From: Clostridium estertheticum
Lineage (GTDB): Bacteria; Bacillota; Clostridia; Clostridiales; Clostridiaceae
Length of the DNA stretch: 64,000 bases
Assembly (NCBI RefSeq): GCF_026650985.1
Contig: NZ_CP086239.1
Span: 3,596,001-3,660,000 of the forward strand
Direction: 5' to 3'
Under the pieces are notes generated by a model. That model did not search any database and had not been told where the DNA came from. It worked only from the letters and a program-made list of their open reading frames with translations. Position numbers and translations under genes: made by a program. Position 1 is the first letter of the stretch. The number at the start of each line of letters is the position of its first letter. Shown here piece after piece: positions 45,002 through 54,143 of the stretch.

Positions 45002-46516
45002 TTACTCTAGATTTTTTTCATCTAACAAGTAAATTTTATCAGCATATTTAGACTCATCTGAAATCTTGAGTTCAGAATTTCTAATCGCTTGTTTAACCTG
45101 AGCACCAGCTATATTAGGTTTGACAATACACCCAGCTCCAGCCACGCATCCACCCGGACACGCCATTCCTTCAAGGAGATATCCATCATACTTTCCTTTT
45201 GCGGCATCATTACACATCTCTCTGCATTCTCTCAGACCATTCGCAGCTTTAATCTTTACTTCAAGCTCTGGATGTTCTTTTGTTATCAAATCAGCTACAG
45301 CCTTAGCAACTCCACCTGCAACCGCAAAGCCTCTTCCTGAACCAGTTGCTTCATTACTCAAGCTTATATCTGTACCAATTATTTCTACTTCTTTGGCTTC
45401 AAGCATTCCAGATAACTCCTCAAAAGTAATTACAAAATCCACTTCACTTTTCACGCTTTTTCTGGAAGCTTCTAATTTTTTCGCGCTACATGGTCCAACA
45501 AAAACAATCTTTGCATCTTTATGTTTTTCTCTCACAAATCGAGCAGCAAAAACCATTGGAGTCAAAGTCATTGAAATATTTTCGGCATGCTGCGGATATA
45601 ATTTTTTAGCCATAACAGACCAAGCAGGGCAGCATGAAGTACCCATAAATGAAAGTTTTTCAGGTACATTTTCTATAAAATCATTTGCCTCCTCAATTGT
45701 ACAAATATCTGCACCAATCGCAACTTCAACAACATCTTTAAATCCAAGTGTAGTCATCGCTGTTTTAAAATCATTAAATCCAACATTTTTACCAAACTGA
45801 CCCAAATATGACGGAGCTACAATTGCAATTACTTCTTCCTTTTTATTAATTGCCTGAATTAGTTGGAATATTTGGCTTTTGTCAGATATTGCTCCAAAAG
45901 GACAATTTACCAAACACATTCCGCAGCTAACACATTTATCATAATCTATTGATGCTCTGCCATATTCATCTGTATATATTGCATCCACCCCACATGCCAC
46001 GGCACATGGTCGCTTATGTTTTATTATTGCTGAATACGGACACGCTTTAGCACATAAACCACACTTTATACATTTTTCCTGATCAATAAAACTTTTCCCA
46101 TTAACTATACTAACTGCGCCTTTAGGACAGACTTCTACACAAGGGTGCGCTAGGCAGCCACGGCACATATTTGTAACTTCATAGCTATTGGTTGGACAAG
46201 AATTACAGGCAAATTTTATAATGTTTACAAGTGGCGGTTCATAATATTTTGAAGGTTTTGTTGCCTCCTCTAGCCCCTCCGTAATTGCTCTTGATTTATC
46301 ATTTAATCTTAAATTTAGTCCCATTGCCAAACGGATTCGCTCACTAACTATTGCTCTTTCAAGAAATGTACTTTCTCTATACTTACCCACATCTCCAGGA
46401 ATAATCTCATATGGGATATTTCCCATTTCTTTTAAATTATCTTCAAAAGCCATCTTACTTACAGCAGTAAAAACTTTGTGTCTAATATTAGCAAGTGTTT
46501 TATATTCGTATTTCAT
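45002..46516 (-). CDS. [FeFe]-hydrogenase, short monomeric form (group B-like)
   Basis: 504 residues. N-terminal Cys-rich region (CNSCPTNSYEVTNMCRGC), then several [4Fe-4S] motifs (CVEVCP, CIKCGLCAKACP, CVSCGMCLVNCP). The H-cluster motifs are TSCCPAW (near residue 293), GPCSAKK (near 347) and EGMACPGGC (near 450), which bind the 2Fe subcluster and its cubane. The organisation without a NuoG-like N-terminus suits the group B enzymes of clostridia. Catalyses reversible H2 formation with ferredoxin; physiological direction unknown. Confidence 0.9.
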   Translation of the reverse strand: MKYEYKTLANIRHKVFTAVSKMAFEDNLKEMGNIPYEIIPGDVGKYRESTFLERAIVSERIRLAMGLNLRLNDKSRAITEGLEEATKPSKYYEPPLVNIIKFACNSCPTNSYEVTNMCRGCLAHPCVEVCPKGAVSIVNGKSFIDQEKCIKCGLCAKACPYSAIIKHKRPCAVACGVDAIYTDEYGRASIDYDKCVSCGMCLVNCPFGAISDKSQIFQLIQAINKKEEVIAIVAPSYLGQFGKNVGFNDFKTAMTTLGFKDVVEVAIGADICTIEEANDFIENVPEKLSFMGTSCCPAWSVMAKKLYPQHAENISMTLTPMVFAARFVREKHKDAKIVFVGPCSAKKLEASRKSVKSEVDFVITFEELSGMLEAKEVEIIGTDISLSNEATGSGRGFAVAGGVAKAVADLITKEHPELEVKIKAANGLRECREMCNDAAKGKYDGYLLEGMACPGGCVAGAGCIVKPNIAGAQVKQAIRNSELKISDESKYADKIYLLDEKNLE

Positions 46517-46783
46517 TATAACTCCTTTTTTTGCTTTAATATTTATAAAAACTATATGTATTCTTCAAGAATTTCACTATCAAGTATCACAATTGACACA
46601 TTAACGATAGTATATGGCTCGTTTCAAAACCCAAGTATATTATATCGTACTAAAATAACCATGTCTATTGTTATATTTTATTACTTTATCCATCCCACCC
46701 ATAAAGAGAGTGGGCTTTACACATAAATTCTTGTAACAATTTAGTCAATTTTGTTTGTGTATTTATTTTGCTTACATTACCAA

Positions 46784-46815
46784 GTAAAAACTAGTCACTT
46801 CGTTCCAGTTTTTAC
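46784..46815 (-). terminator. Hairpin after the DUF2089 operon
   Basis: GTAAAAACT-14 nt-AGTTTTTAC. A second stem (CCCAC...GTGGG, about 46686-46713) lies nearer the hydrogenase. Nothing else is seen in 46517-46861. Confidence 0.5.
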
Positions 46816-46861
46816 AACGTGGCCAGCTGTATGACCTAAAAAATGTATATTAAAAATTAGA

Positions 46862-47122
46862 TTACAAAATTATAGTTACTTCATTGCCTTCCTGTGATTT
46901 TACTTCCACCAGTTTCAGTCCCTTGTAGCTTTTCAAATACTTCAAGCTTTTTGCAAGTACATTAAAATCTATACATTCTAGTATTTCTTTTGTCTGAGCA
47001 TCAATATGCTTATCTATCCTCTTAAATACAAAATCAGCTATTTTGCAAGCAGCACCTGCAATACTTAAGGGCACAGGAATAAAAAACTTCCTGCCTGTTT
47101 TTTCTCTTATATAAATTCTCAT
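46862..47122 (-). CDS. Small protein of the DUF2089/SHOCT operon, unknown
   Basis: 86 residues, MRIYIREKTGRKFFIPVPL then an Ala-rich possible membrane-associated helix and a C-terminal VEVKSQEGNEVTIIL strand pair that resembles the end of the upstream protein (VDVKSEKGDIVEIVVE). GGAGGTGACTA precedes the ATG. Last gene of a three-gene leftward operon often seen in clostridia. Confidence 0.7.
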   Translation of the reverse strand: MRIYIREKTGRKFFIPVPLSIAGAACKIADFVFKRIDKHIDAQTKEILECIDFNVLAKSLKYLKSYKGLKLVEVKSQEGNEVTIIL

Positions 47123-47146
47123 AGATAATAGTCACCTCCGGTGCTG

Positions 47147-47518
47147 TTACTCAACTACAATTTCTACAATATCTCCCTTTTCACTTTTCACGTCTACAAT
47201 CTTTCCATCTAATCCCTCGGCTACAGCTTGGAGAATAGCCTGTATATCTATGTCCTCAATGCCTTCTACTCCTTCTATCTTAGGTATTCTCTTAATAGCA
47301 CTTCCTAAAGTTTTTATAAACTTTACAGGTATATTTACATTTACGTTATCTCCAGTTGATGAATTAACCTTAATTTTAAGTATTTTATCTGCATTGTTCG
47401 CAGTAACTGGAACATTTTTTTTTGTTGCGTTTAAAGCTTCTATTAACTCCCCGGCTTTTTGCGAATCAATTTTTCCCTCTTCCAACATTTTTAATACTCT
47501 CATTACCTCTTCATTCAT
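47147..47518 (-). CDS. SHOCT-like domain protein
   Basis: 123 residues. The start MNEEVMRVLKMLEEGKIDSQKAGELIEAL is the short SHOCT-like helical motif, also present at the end of the upstream DUF2089 protein (IDKLEKGEITAEQALNLL). The rest is a beta-rich domain. Probably involved in envelope or stress signalling with its operon partners; not proven. Confidence 0.75.
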   Translation of the reverse strand: MNEEVMRVLKMLEEGKIDSQKAGELIEALNATKKNVPVTANNADKILKIKVNSSTGDNVNVNIPVKFIKTLGSAIKRIPKIEGVEGIEDIDIQAILQAVAEGLDGKIVDVKSEKGDIVEIVVE

Positions 47519-47540
47519 TATAATACAACTCCTTTAAATA

Positions 47541-47912
47541 CTATTTTCTTAATAAATTTAATGCTTGCTCGGCTGTAATTTCTCCCTTTTCAAGCTTATC
47601 AATCACATCAGCACTGTTATCCTCTTTTTCTTTGATTTGTGTATATCCCAAGGATGCAATTAGATCCTCCAGCTTACCTCGAACTGTAGGATAAGATATT
47701 CCTAGTTCCTTTTCAACATCTTTAATATTACCTCGGCATTTTATAAAGACCTCAACAAAATTTAGCTGTTCCATGGTTAAATAAGAGAACTTAGGTAATT
47801 CAAAGTCATTTTCAATAACAGTGTCGCACTTTTTACATTTTAGTTTTGTAACAGTAAGTTTGGAAGAACATACTGGGCACTGAGTTATTATTTTGTATGC
47901 CATACTAATCAT
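47541..47912 (-). CDS. DUF2089 family DNA-binding-type protein
   Basis: About 123 residues starting MISMAYK (ATG 47912; ATG 47903 also possible; GGAGAG box at about 47916-47921). Zinc ribbon CPVCSSKLTVTKLKCKKC, then a helix-turn-helix (VEKELGISYPTVRGKLEDLIASLG) and a SHOCT-like tail. Likely the regulator of its own small operon. Confidence 0.8.
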   Translation of the reverse strand: MISMAYKIITQCPVCSSKLTVTKLKCKKCDTVIENDFELPKFSYLTMEQLNFVEVFIKCRGNIKDVEKELGISYPTVRGKLEDLIASLGYTQIKEKEDNSADVIDKLEKGEITAEQALNLLRK

Positions 47913-48199
47913 CACTCTCCATAATTTTATTATACTACCGTTTTTTAAGAAATTCAATATCAATATTAAGTATTTTTACTTTTACTTATTTAAATATTAA
48001 ATATATTAACTTATAAATTAATTATATGAATTAAATAGTTCAATAAAATATAAAAAGAGAAGTTTATACCTAGTTAGCACTATCTTCTATCTTATTCAGC
48101 AAGCGGTCACATTTTGTTCCCTCTAGAGTACACATAGCCATCAACTTAAGAATGCTGCAATTCCCACTAATTCATTTCATTAATATTTCCGCTAAAAAG

Positions 48200-48235
48200 T
48201 GCACCCACCCAATCCAAAATCCATAGGTGGGTGCA
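48200..48235. terminator. Terminator-like hairpin
   Basis: TGCACCCACC-16 nt-GGTGGGTGCA in the gap between the DUF2089 operon and the Thoeris genes. The stretch 47913-48485 has no convincing gene. Confidence 0.5.
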
Positions 48236-48302
48236 TCCAAACTATAAAAGTACATAACTCCAAACTTAAAACTCTGAAAATCCTACTCTATTTTATCCAA
48301 AA

Positions 48303-48372
48303 AACAACGAAAACCCTTGAATTTCAAGGGTTTTCGTTGTATCAAACTTGTTGTTTTTTTATGGTGGAGGCG
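48303..48372 (-). repeat. ssrA 3'-end relic C with a different terminator
   Basis: A perfect 18-bp-arm hairpin (ACAACGAAAACCCTTGAA / TTCAAGGGTTTTCGTTGT, 48303-48339), then TATGGTGGAGGCGAAGC (48360-48374). TGGTGGAGGCGA is exactly the ssrA CCA/acceptor sequence at 58939-58950. The terminator replaced the usual CCCCCGACTAAT type. Confidence 0.65.
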
Positions 48373-48485
48373 AAGCACAATAGGCCAAATCCACCAAACT
48401 TACTGACATAAAAGTTGTTAAATTATGGTTTGAACCTTTTCTATAAAGTTGATATTATTACTTAATCCATTTTCAAAAACAGCAT

Positions 48486-48986
48486 CTAATACGAATCTTT
48501 ATTATCTATAGCATCCTGGATTAATTGTTCCATATTTCCATTTATATCGTCATATACATACTGGCTTGATGTGTGTATGGACTCGTAGCAAGTAACATAT
48601 TTTGATAGTCTCTCATTATTCGAACCTATTAGAATATTGTAGAAAGGATTACTGCCCTTTGTAGTTTGCTTTCCATCCTTATTTTTTAGATTATATATAT
48701 TTATTCCAACAATACCCTTTCCTAATTCATATGCCTTATTAATTTCATAATCAATCCATTTTCTTCCGGATGTTGTCGCTCCTACCAAAACTACCAGACA
48801 AGAACGCATTTTCAACTGTGCATCAATCCATTCTTTTATTGCTTTATCGCTTTTTTCCTTTACTTCTTCCCAGTCGTTATCAGAACAAGTTGAACTACTA
48901 TCTACCTTTCCCATGCTTCTTACCTGACCTGCCCTCCAATTATCCTTTAAATATTCAAAGCTGAAAAAAACTTGCCTTTTTGCCAT
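48486..48986 (-). CDS. thsB: ThsB, TIR-domain sensor of Thoeris (copy 1)
   Basis: 166 residues, MTH538-type TIR-like domain: RQVFFSFEYLKDNWRAGQVR at the start is typical of ThsB, and Glu81 in SGRKWIDYEINKAYE is at the catalytic position. In Thoeris, ThsB detects phage and makes a cyclic ADP-ribose isomer from NAD+. GGAGATAAAGTT precedes the ATG. Downstream of thsA and the second thsB in one leftward operon. Confidence 0.9.
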   Translation of the reverse strand: MAKRQVFFSFEYLKDNWRAGQVRSMGKVDSSSTCSDNDWEEVKEKSDKAIKEWIDAQLKMRSCLVVLVGATTSGRKWIDYEINKAYELGKGIVGINIYNLKNKDGKQTTKGSNPFYNILIGSNNERLSKYVTCYESIHTSSQYVYDDINGNMEQLIQDAIDNKDSY

Positions 48987-49078
48987 AACTTTATCTCCTT
49001 TCGACTATTTATTTATCTACAAATATTACATTCAATGCTATAAAGTTAATTTGTCTTCTTGGTAATAAATAAAATAAA

Positions 49079-49690
49079 TCAACTTCGACTCTTTGTTATT
49101 TTAAAACTATCAATATCATCACTTTTTTCAAAAGCATTATCAATATACTTACTTGGATTTGATAGGAAAACATCTTCATTTATAAGAGATATATAAGAAC
49201 CAGTAAGGCTATCTACAGTTTGACACTCGTTACATACATAAACAGGCTCTTCCAAGTTAAATCTATTATTATATATAATACTATAAAGTTTATTTGTATC
49301 TATGTCCCTTGAACTACAACCATCCTCACTTTTATTATTTGTTTCAATCCAGCCATACCCGCCATTATATTTCATAAGAACACCTACGATACCATTAGTT
49401 CTTGATGTCTTGTCCTTTCGAGTAATTTCTTTCAATGAGTATTCTATCTCCCAATCGATCCATTTGCTGTATGTCATATTAGGTGAAATAATTACAATCG
49501 TTACGGACGTCGAATATAACATATCCCTCAACTTGTCCTTGATGTTTTCTGTTGTAGTATCTGTTAGGTCTGCAGAATCACTGGTTTCCCCATTATAATA
49601 CTTAGAATCATCTCCTAATTTTTCAATTATATCATCTCTTAACCCCCTAGCCTCAGTATATTTATATGAAATAAACGTTTTATGAGCCAT
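49079..49690 (-). CDS. thsB: ThsB, TIR-domain sensor of Thoeris (copy 2)
   Basis: 203 residues, TIR-like: KTFISYKYTEARGLRDDIIEKLG, the surface loop TTTENIKDKLRDMLYSTSVTIVIISP and Glu81 in SKWIDWEIEYSL. It is only distantly related to the neighbouring thsB, as expected if the two sense different phages while feeding one effector. A C-terminal extension (CNECQTVDSLTG) carries two Cys. 89 bp after thsA. Confidence 0.9.
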   Translation of the reverse strand: MAHKTFISYKYTEARGLRDDIIEKLGDDSKYYNGETSDSADLTDTTTENIKDKLRDMLYSTSVTIVIISPNMTYSKWIDWEIEYSLKEITRKDKTSRTNGIVGVLMKYNGGYGWIETNNKSEDGCSSRDIDTNKLYSIIYNNRFNLEEPVYVCNECQTVDSLTGSYISLINEDVFLSNPSKYIDNAFEKSDDIDSFKITKSRS

Positions 49691-49779
49691 GCTTCTTACC
49701 CTCTCTTCAGTTACTTTTATATACTAGATACCTTTCATATTAGCATTTGTTATACTATTTTTTTTATAATTTTATAGAT

Positions 49780-51216
49780 TTATATTAAGTTCTGCAATAA
49801 CCCTATAGCTTTAATTATATTATTAGTTATTAGAGTATCATCATCTGTGTAAATCCCCAATTCTTTTATAGTATTATTCAGTTCCTCGTTAAAAGCATAA
49901 AAATCCTCCATCTTGTTTGTCACTCGCTCCCATAATTGTTTAGATACATATCCAGTACACCCAACAGGAATAACTTTTAATCCCTTATCAACTGCAATGT
50001 CAAATTCTTCAATTAATCCGTTGGAATCTACTACCTTACCGTTTTCAATCTTATTTCCGAAAAAAAATACTGCTATTCCTGCATTAGATAGCATATCCTC
50101 TCTGTATCTTTTCCATAGGTAAGCTCTTTCTGCGGGATCAGTTATATTTTGAGGGAATGGTCTAAGAATTAAAAAATCATCTAAATGACTCCTAGTGAAT
50201 GAATAAACATGAGACAAAACACCATTAATAACTGAGCTTCCAATACCGACTCCAAAACCACATATAATTTTATAATTCCTTTCAGCCAATTTCTTTGAAA
50301 GGTTAAATATAAAATCTTCTGCGCGATTTTGACCCCATTTCCCATATTCATAAGCAGCTCCAGAAATAAAGATATTGTTTCTTTTAATCTTACATTGAAT
50401 TAGCTTTAAAACATTTGTTATTTCATTAAAGTCATCAACTAATAAAACTCGAATTCTATATCTTTTTAAATCTTTAATCTTCAATTCCTGTTTTGTTCTC
50501 TCATAAATAAAATCTTCTATTTTCTCAAATTCCTCTTTAACTATTTTTTTTAAAAAGCAATAGTGATCTCGTGCATTTCTTCCCATCAAAATTCTAATTC
50601 TGCTTAATATATATTCTAGGTTAGGATCATCAAAACTAAACCCAATAAATAAGAAAGTCTTGGATATTAAATCTCCTTGTAACGCAGTAGTGAATACTTG
50701 TCTCTTTTCATTATAACCCTCATAATCATCTTTAGTTATAACTGCATCATGTGCTAGAGATATATCTCCATGCATTTTGTATACTACAGCATCCCTACGA
50801 GGTCTAGTTGTTGCTAAATTCTCAGAACATATTTTAGTATCAACTGTTTTACCATAAGCCTCCAAGGTTTTTTCTATTAAATTATCATAATTGGTAGTCC
50901 AGTAAGTGTTTATTGGTAACGATGCCAAAATCTTATGATTCTCACCTGATACAACATCTTTAGTAAACTCATCAATTAGCTGACTGTTGATTCCTCCACG
51001 ACCACCATTTTCATTATCATAATATTGTGCTAATGCAATTAAGTCATATTCCTTGTCCACATCTAACCCTAACTCAATTGCAATGTCTCTAAGAAGTCCT
51101 TTCCAATTCATTAACCCACTTCCTGCTGAAAGTCCTGCTCCAGCAAAAACAGCTGCATTTTCCTCTCTTATAGCTTTTAAATATTTATCTACAAAAATTA
51201 ATAGTTCTTGTCGCAT
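49780..51216 (-). CDS. thsA: ThsA, SIR2-SLOG NADase effector of Thoeris
   Basis: 478 residues from ATG 51216 (AAAGGAGATAAT), close to the 476 of Bacillus cereus ThsA. SIR2 domain: FAGAGLSAGSGL (23-35), Asn112 in TTNYDNLIE and His149 in YKMHGDIS are the catalytic pair. C-terminal SLOG domain (about 283-450: NIFISGAAYEYGKWG, CGFGVGIGSSVINGVL, NAGIAVFFFGNKI) binds the ThsB signal and triggers NAD+ depletion. First gene of the operon. Confidence 0.94.
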   Translation of the reverse strand: MRQELLIFVDKYLKAIREENAAVFAGAGLSAGSGLMNWKGLLRDIAIELGLDVDKEYDLIALAQYYDNENGGRGGINSQLIDEFTKDVVSGENHKILASLPINTYWTTNYDNLIEKTLEAYGKTVDTKICSENLATTRPRRDAVVYKMHGDISLAHDAVITKDDYEGYNEKRQVFTTALQGDLISKTFLFIGFSFDDPNLEYILSRIRILMGRNARDHYCFLKKIVKEEFEKIEDFIYERTKQELKIKDLKRYRIRVLLVDDFNEITNVLKLIQCKIKRNNIFISGAAYEYGKWGQNRAEDFIFNLSKKLAERNYKIICGFGVGIGSSVINGVLSHVYSFTRSHLDDFLILRPFPQNITDPAERAYLWKRYREDMLSNAGIAVFFFGNKIENGKVVDSNGLIEEFDIAVDKGLKVIPVGCTGYVSKQLWERVTNKMEDFYAFNEELNNTIKELGIYTDDDTLITNNIIKAIGLLQNLI

Positions 51217-51841
51217 ATTATCTCCTTTATGATATCTTTTTATATCCAACTATATTTCTATTTTATACAATTTATACTAAATTTTATAATATTTATTTGA
51301 TTTATATAAGTATTATACCATACTTTTTATCTTAAAATGTCATTATTTTTCCTTCTATGGTATATATTTATATATTTTATATTACAACTACTAATTTTTT
51401 AAAAACTGTTTTCACTTTCTTTTAATGTTAGTAAAAAAATTTAACACATTGTCTAATTAAACTTTACAAACATAACTTTAATGAAAAATCGACCATATTA
51501 AGACAAAATATTTATGAGCTCCTTATTGCGTTTATATGCAAAATTCTATACTACTTAGTAATGGTACTTTTCTTTACAGATGACATAATATTATATACTT
51601 TATTAGCCTTTAACGTATTAAAGACCACTCTGAATTACTTCAACGTGGTCTTTATAAACAAGTGCCTTATCAACATAATTTTGAATGAACTTCTTATCAA
51701 TGCCTTCAAGCTCTTTAACGATTTTTCATTCTTTGATTGCTCCAGTATATTCTAATTGATTTCTTTAACAAATATTGGTATAACATTGTCCTCCAATATA
51801 TTTTTCTCTAATTCTGATAGTACAAACCCCTCAATATATTC

Positions 51842-53566
51842 GAGGCCACTGAAAAAAGCACTCTTTTTTCAGTAGAGTTTTCAAATTTGAATAGAAAAAG
51901 CATGAGGAATCCATATTTTTGGATATCTCATGCTTTTTCTTTTATAATTAAGTTTTAAAAGCCCTATTTCATGCTTTTCAACTTAATTATTCTCTTTAGA
52001 TTCACAGTGAAGATTGATAATGCACCTTGCATTTGCATGCTAATTAAGCCTGACGATATTGCTACATCATAGCCATGTTGGTGCTTAAGTTCACTATTTT
52101 TAGCCTCTATCATATAACGCTCCCTAGCACGTTTTTTAAAATATTCACTTTTTTCGAACTCTATTTGATCTTTGTGGGTATTTGACTTTATTGAAACTGA
52201 ATAAGTTTTAGATTTAGCGCCTTCTTTATAACACCCATCTTTATGAACACAATTTTTACACTTTTCTACATTAAAATAGTAAGTTAACACTTGATTTTTA
52301 CCAACATTCTTCTTTCCCTGTTTTGCTTTTTTAATAGCCATATGACCTGCCGGACATACAAATAAACCAGCATCTTTATTAAACTCAAATTCATCTTCTT
52401 TTTTTCGCATTCCTTGTGAAATTACAGGATTTAGTTTTGAAATTAATGCAATTTTATTTTCTTTTGCATATTCTAGATTTTTCTTTTCAGAATAAGCTGT
52501 ATCTCCAATTACTTCATTAACATCTATACCAGCCTCACGGCTTTTTTCTATTAAGGCTATGAGCTCCTTTCCATCACTTTTTTCGCCAGTTGTAATAACA
52601 GCTGCTGTAATTAAACGTTCTTCACTCATAGCAAGGTGTGATTTATATCCAAAAAAAGAACTATCCTCAGTCTTATGCCCCACTTTTGCATCCTCATCTT
52701 TTGATAGTTTTAGGTTTTCTATGTCATCATTAAAAGCTTCGGTTAAGTAGTTTAATTTAGTTTTCACAGTTGGATTTGCTACAATTTCTGGATTCTTGTT
52801 TATGCTATCAATTAATAATTTGCAGTACTCAAGAATATCTTCAAGTACTCCATTTGTAACTTTATTCGGCAAATCTTCTTTTATCTCAGGATGTACTCCG
52901 TACAATGTTTTTCTTAAATTTTTTGCACGTTTCAATAATTCTTCTCCTGCTGATTTTTGGTTATAACGTGACTTGGTATGCGTAGCATCAACTATTATTG
53001 CTTTGCTTTTTAAAACTCCCTCTTTTATAGCAAGTTCTACAGTCTTGTTTATTAATAAATCTAATAAATTCATGTCTTTAAGGCGAAGCTTTCTAAATTT
53101 AGTTAATGTACTTGAGTTTATTAAATTTGTTTCTTCTGGGGCTAAATTCAGAAAATATTTAAATGACATATCATAAAGAGTTCTTTCAACAACATCTTCA
53201 TCAGACAATTCATATATTACTTTCAAAAGCAAATATTTAAATAGCATTATAGGGTTAATAGCACCTCTACCCATAGATGAACTATAGTTAATAATCAATT
53301 CGTCATAAACAAATGAAAAGTCAACAAGGTCATTAATTTGCTTTAAAATGTTATCTTTCGGAATAATTAACGAATATAAGCTATGGTATGTATTTATTTT
53401 TATTTCCAATTGTCCTTTTAGCATAATAGTTTAGCCCCTTTTATTTTATTCTACTATACTAATTCGACATATCTTTTAAAATTCCTTTTTGTTTTTAGTC
53501 TTTTACATAAAAAAATCGCCATCTTTAATTCGATGACGATTTTTCATATAGTTTTTCAGTGGCCTC
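51842..53566 (-). mobile_element. IS1182-family insertion sequence, copy 2 (1725 bp)
   Basis: Same sequence, ends and orientation as copy 1 at 18342. Target duplication ATATATTC (51834-51841 and 53567-53574). It sits inside the serine recombinase remnant. Confidence 0.95.
51964..53424 (-). CDS. IS1182-family transposase (copy 2)
   Basis: 486 residues, identical to the protein at 18464-19924, with the same DDE residues. Direct orientation with copy 1, 33.5 kb apart; recombination between them would delete the thiamin, biotin, polysaccharide and Thoeris genes. Confidence 0.95.
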   Translation of the reverse strand: MLKGQLEIKINTYHSLYSLIIPKDNILKQINDLVDFSFVYDELIINYSSSMGRGAINPIMLFKYLLLKVIYELSDEDVVERTLYDMSFKYFLNLAPEETNLINSSTLTKFRKLRLKDMNLLDLLINKTVELAIKEGVLKSKAIIVDATHTKSRYNQKSAGEELLKRAKNLRKTLYGVHPEIKEDLPNKVTNGVLEDILEYCKLLIDSINKNPEIVANPTVKTKLNYLTEAFNDDIENLKLSKDEDAKVGHKTEDSSFFGYKSHLAMSEERLITAAVITTGEKSDGKELIALIEKSREAGIDVNEVIGDTAYSEKKNLEYAKENKIALISKLNPVISQGMRKKEDEFEFNKDAGLFVCPAGHMAIKKAKQGKKNVGKNQVLTYYFNVEKCKNCVHKDGCYKEGAKSKTYSVSIKSNTHKDQIEFEKSEYFKKRARERYMIEAKNSELKHQHGYDVAISSGLISMQMQGALSIFTVNLKRIIKLKSMK

Positions 53567-54032
53567 ATATATTCCCTACGAATTTTCTTGTTATCACAAC
53601 CTCTTTTATACATATTGCACCACATCTATATGAAATGTACATAGGCTTATTTACGGATTTTCAGCTATTACCTTGCATTGCTTACCCACACTCCCCACAG
53701 AAAAATAGACCTGGCAGCAAGTCTATTCCCTTTGCTTTATTAGGCCCAGAAGCTTTTTTTCTTGCTGACATTATTTCCTTATCTATTTGAAATTCTTCCT
53801 TAGAGATTATAACAGGCATACCACCATCACCTCTTATTAGTTTCACTATCATCTTTACCTAAACGGATATTTCTCTTTCCAACGGTATCCTTCTTTAAAC
53901 TCTTATTAAATATATGTACAGCAGAATATTTTTCATTATCTAATATACTATATATGCTATTTTTACTAAAGTTAACTTCGTATTCCTCTAATACCTCAGA
54001 AACCTAGAGAATCCACATTCTATTTAAATAAT

Positions 54033-54086
54033 AAGAACCCCCCATTAATTTATTAATTAGTCGGCGAGGTCTACTTGTTGAGGCGA
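54033..54086 (-). repeat. ssrA 3'-end relic D
   Basis: AAGAACCCCCCATTAATTTA, then TTAATTAGTCGGCGAGGTCTAC and TTGTTGAGGCGAATC. It keeps the loop, TTAGTCGG and GAGGCGA of the ssrA end, with a decayed stem. It separates the recombinase remnant from the SEFIR gene. Confidence 0.7.
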
Positions 54087-54143
54087 ATCATGACCTTTAA
54101 AATCCACCACACACTTTCAAATCAATTAGTTTACAAAACATAT

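Larger units (their letters stand above)
51618..54010 (-). pseudogene. Large serine recombinase, decayed and split by the second IS
   Basis: Pieces on the minus strand read NSIYSILDNEKYSAVHIFN and KDTVGKRNIRLGKDDSE (53830-54005), MPVIISKEEFQIDKEIM ... LLPGLFFCGECG (53690-53822), KRGCDNKKIRREYIEGFVLSELE across the IS site, and VDKALVYKDHVEVIQSGL then stop at 51618. These are the recombinase, zinc-ribbon and coiled-coil parts of large serine recombinases. Stops and frameshifts (CG-stop-AMQ, a shift after SETNKR) show it died independently of the IS. The catalytic N-terminus is gone. It probably integrated the Thoeris segment. Confidence 0.85.

Noticed and set aside
45120-45800. 226-codon frame opposite the hydrogenase
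   Set aside because: Shadow of the hydrogenase gene; no start signal and no recognisable domain.
48199-48411. Plus-strand 70-codon frame
   Set aside because: Composed of two hairpins and ssrA relic C; not protein-like.
53533-53790. Plus-strand 85-codon frame near the second IS
   Set aside because: It spans the IS end and is antisense to the serine recombinase remnant.
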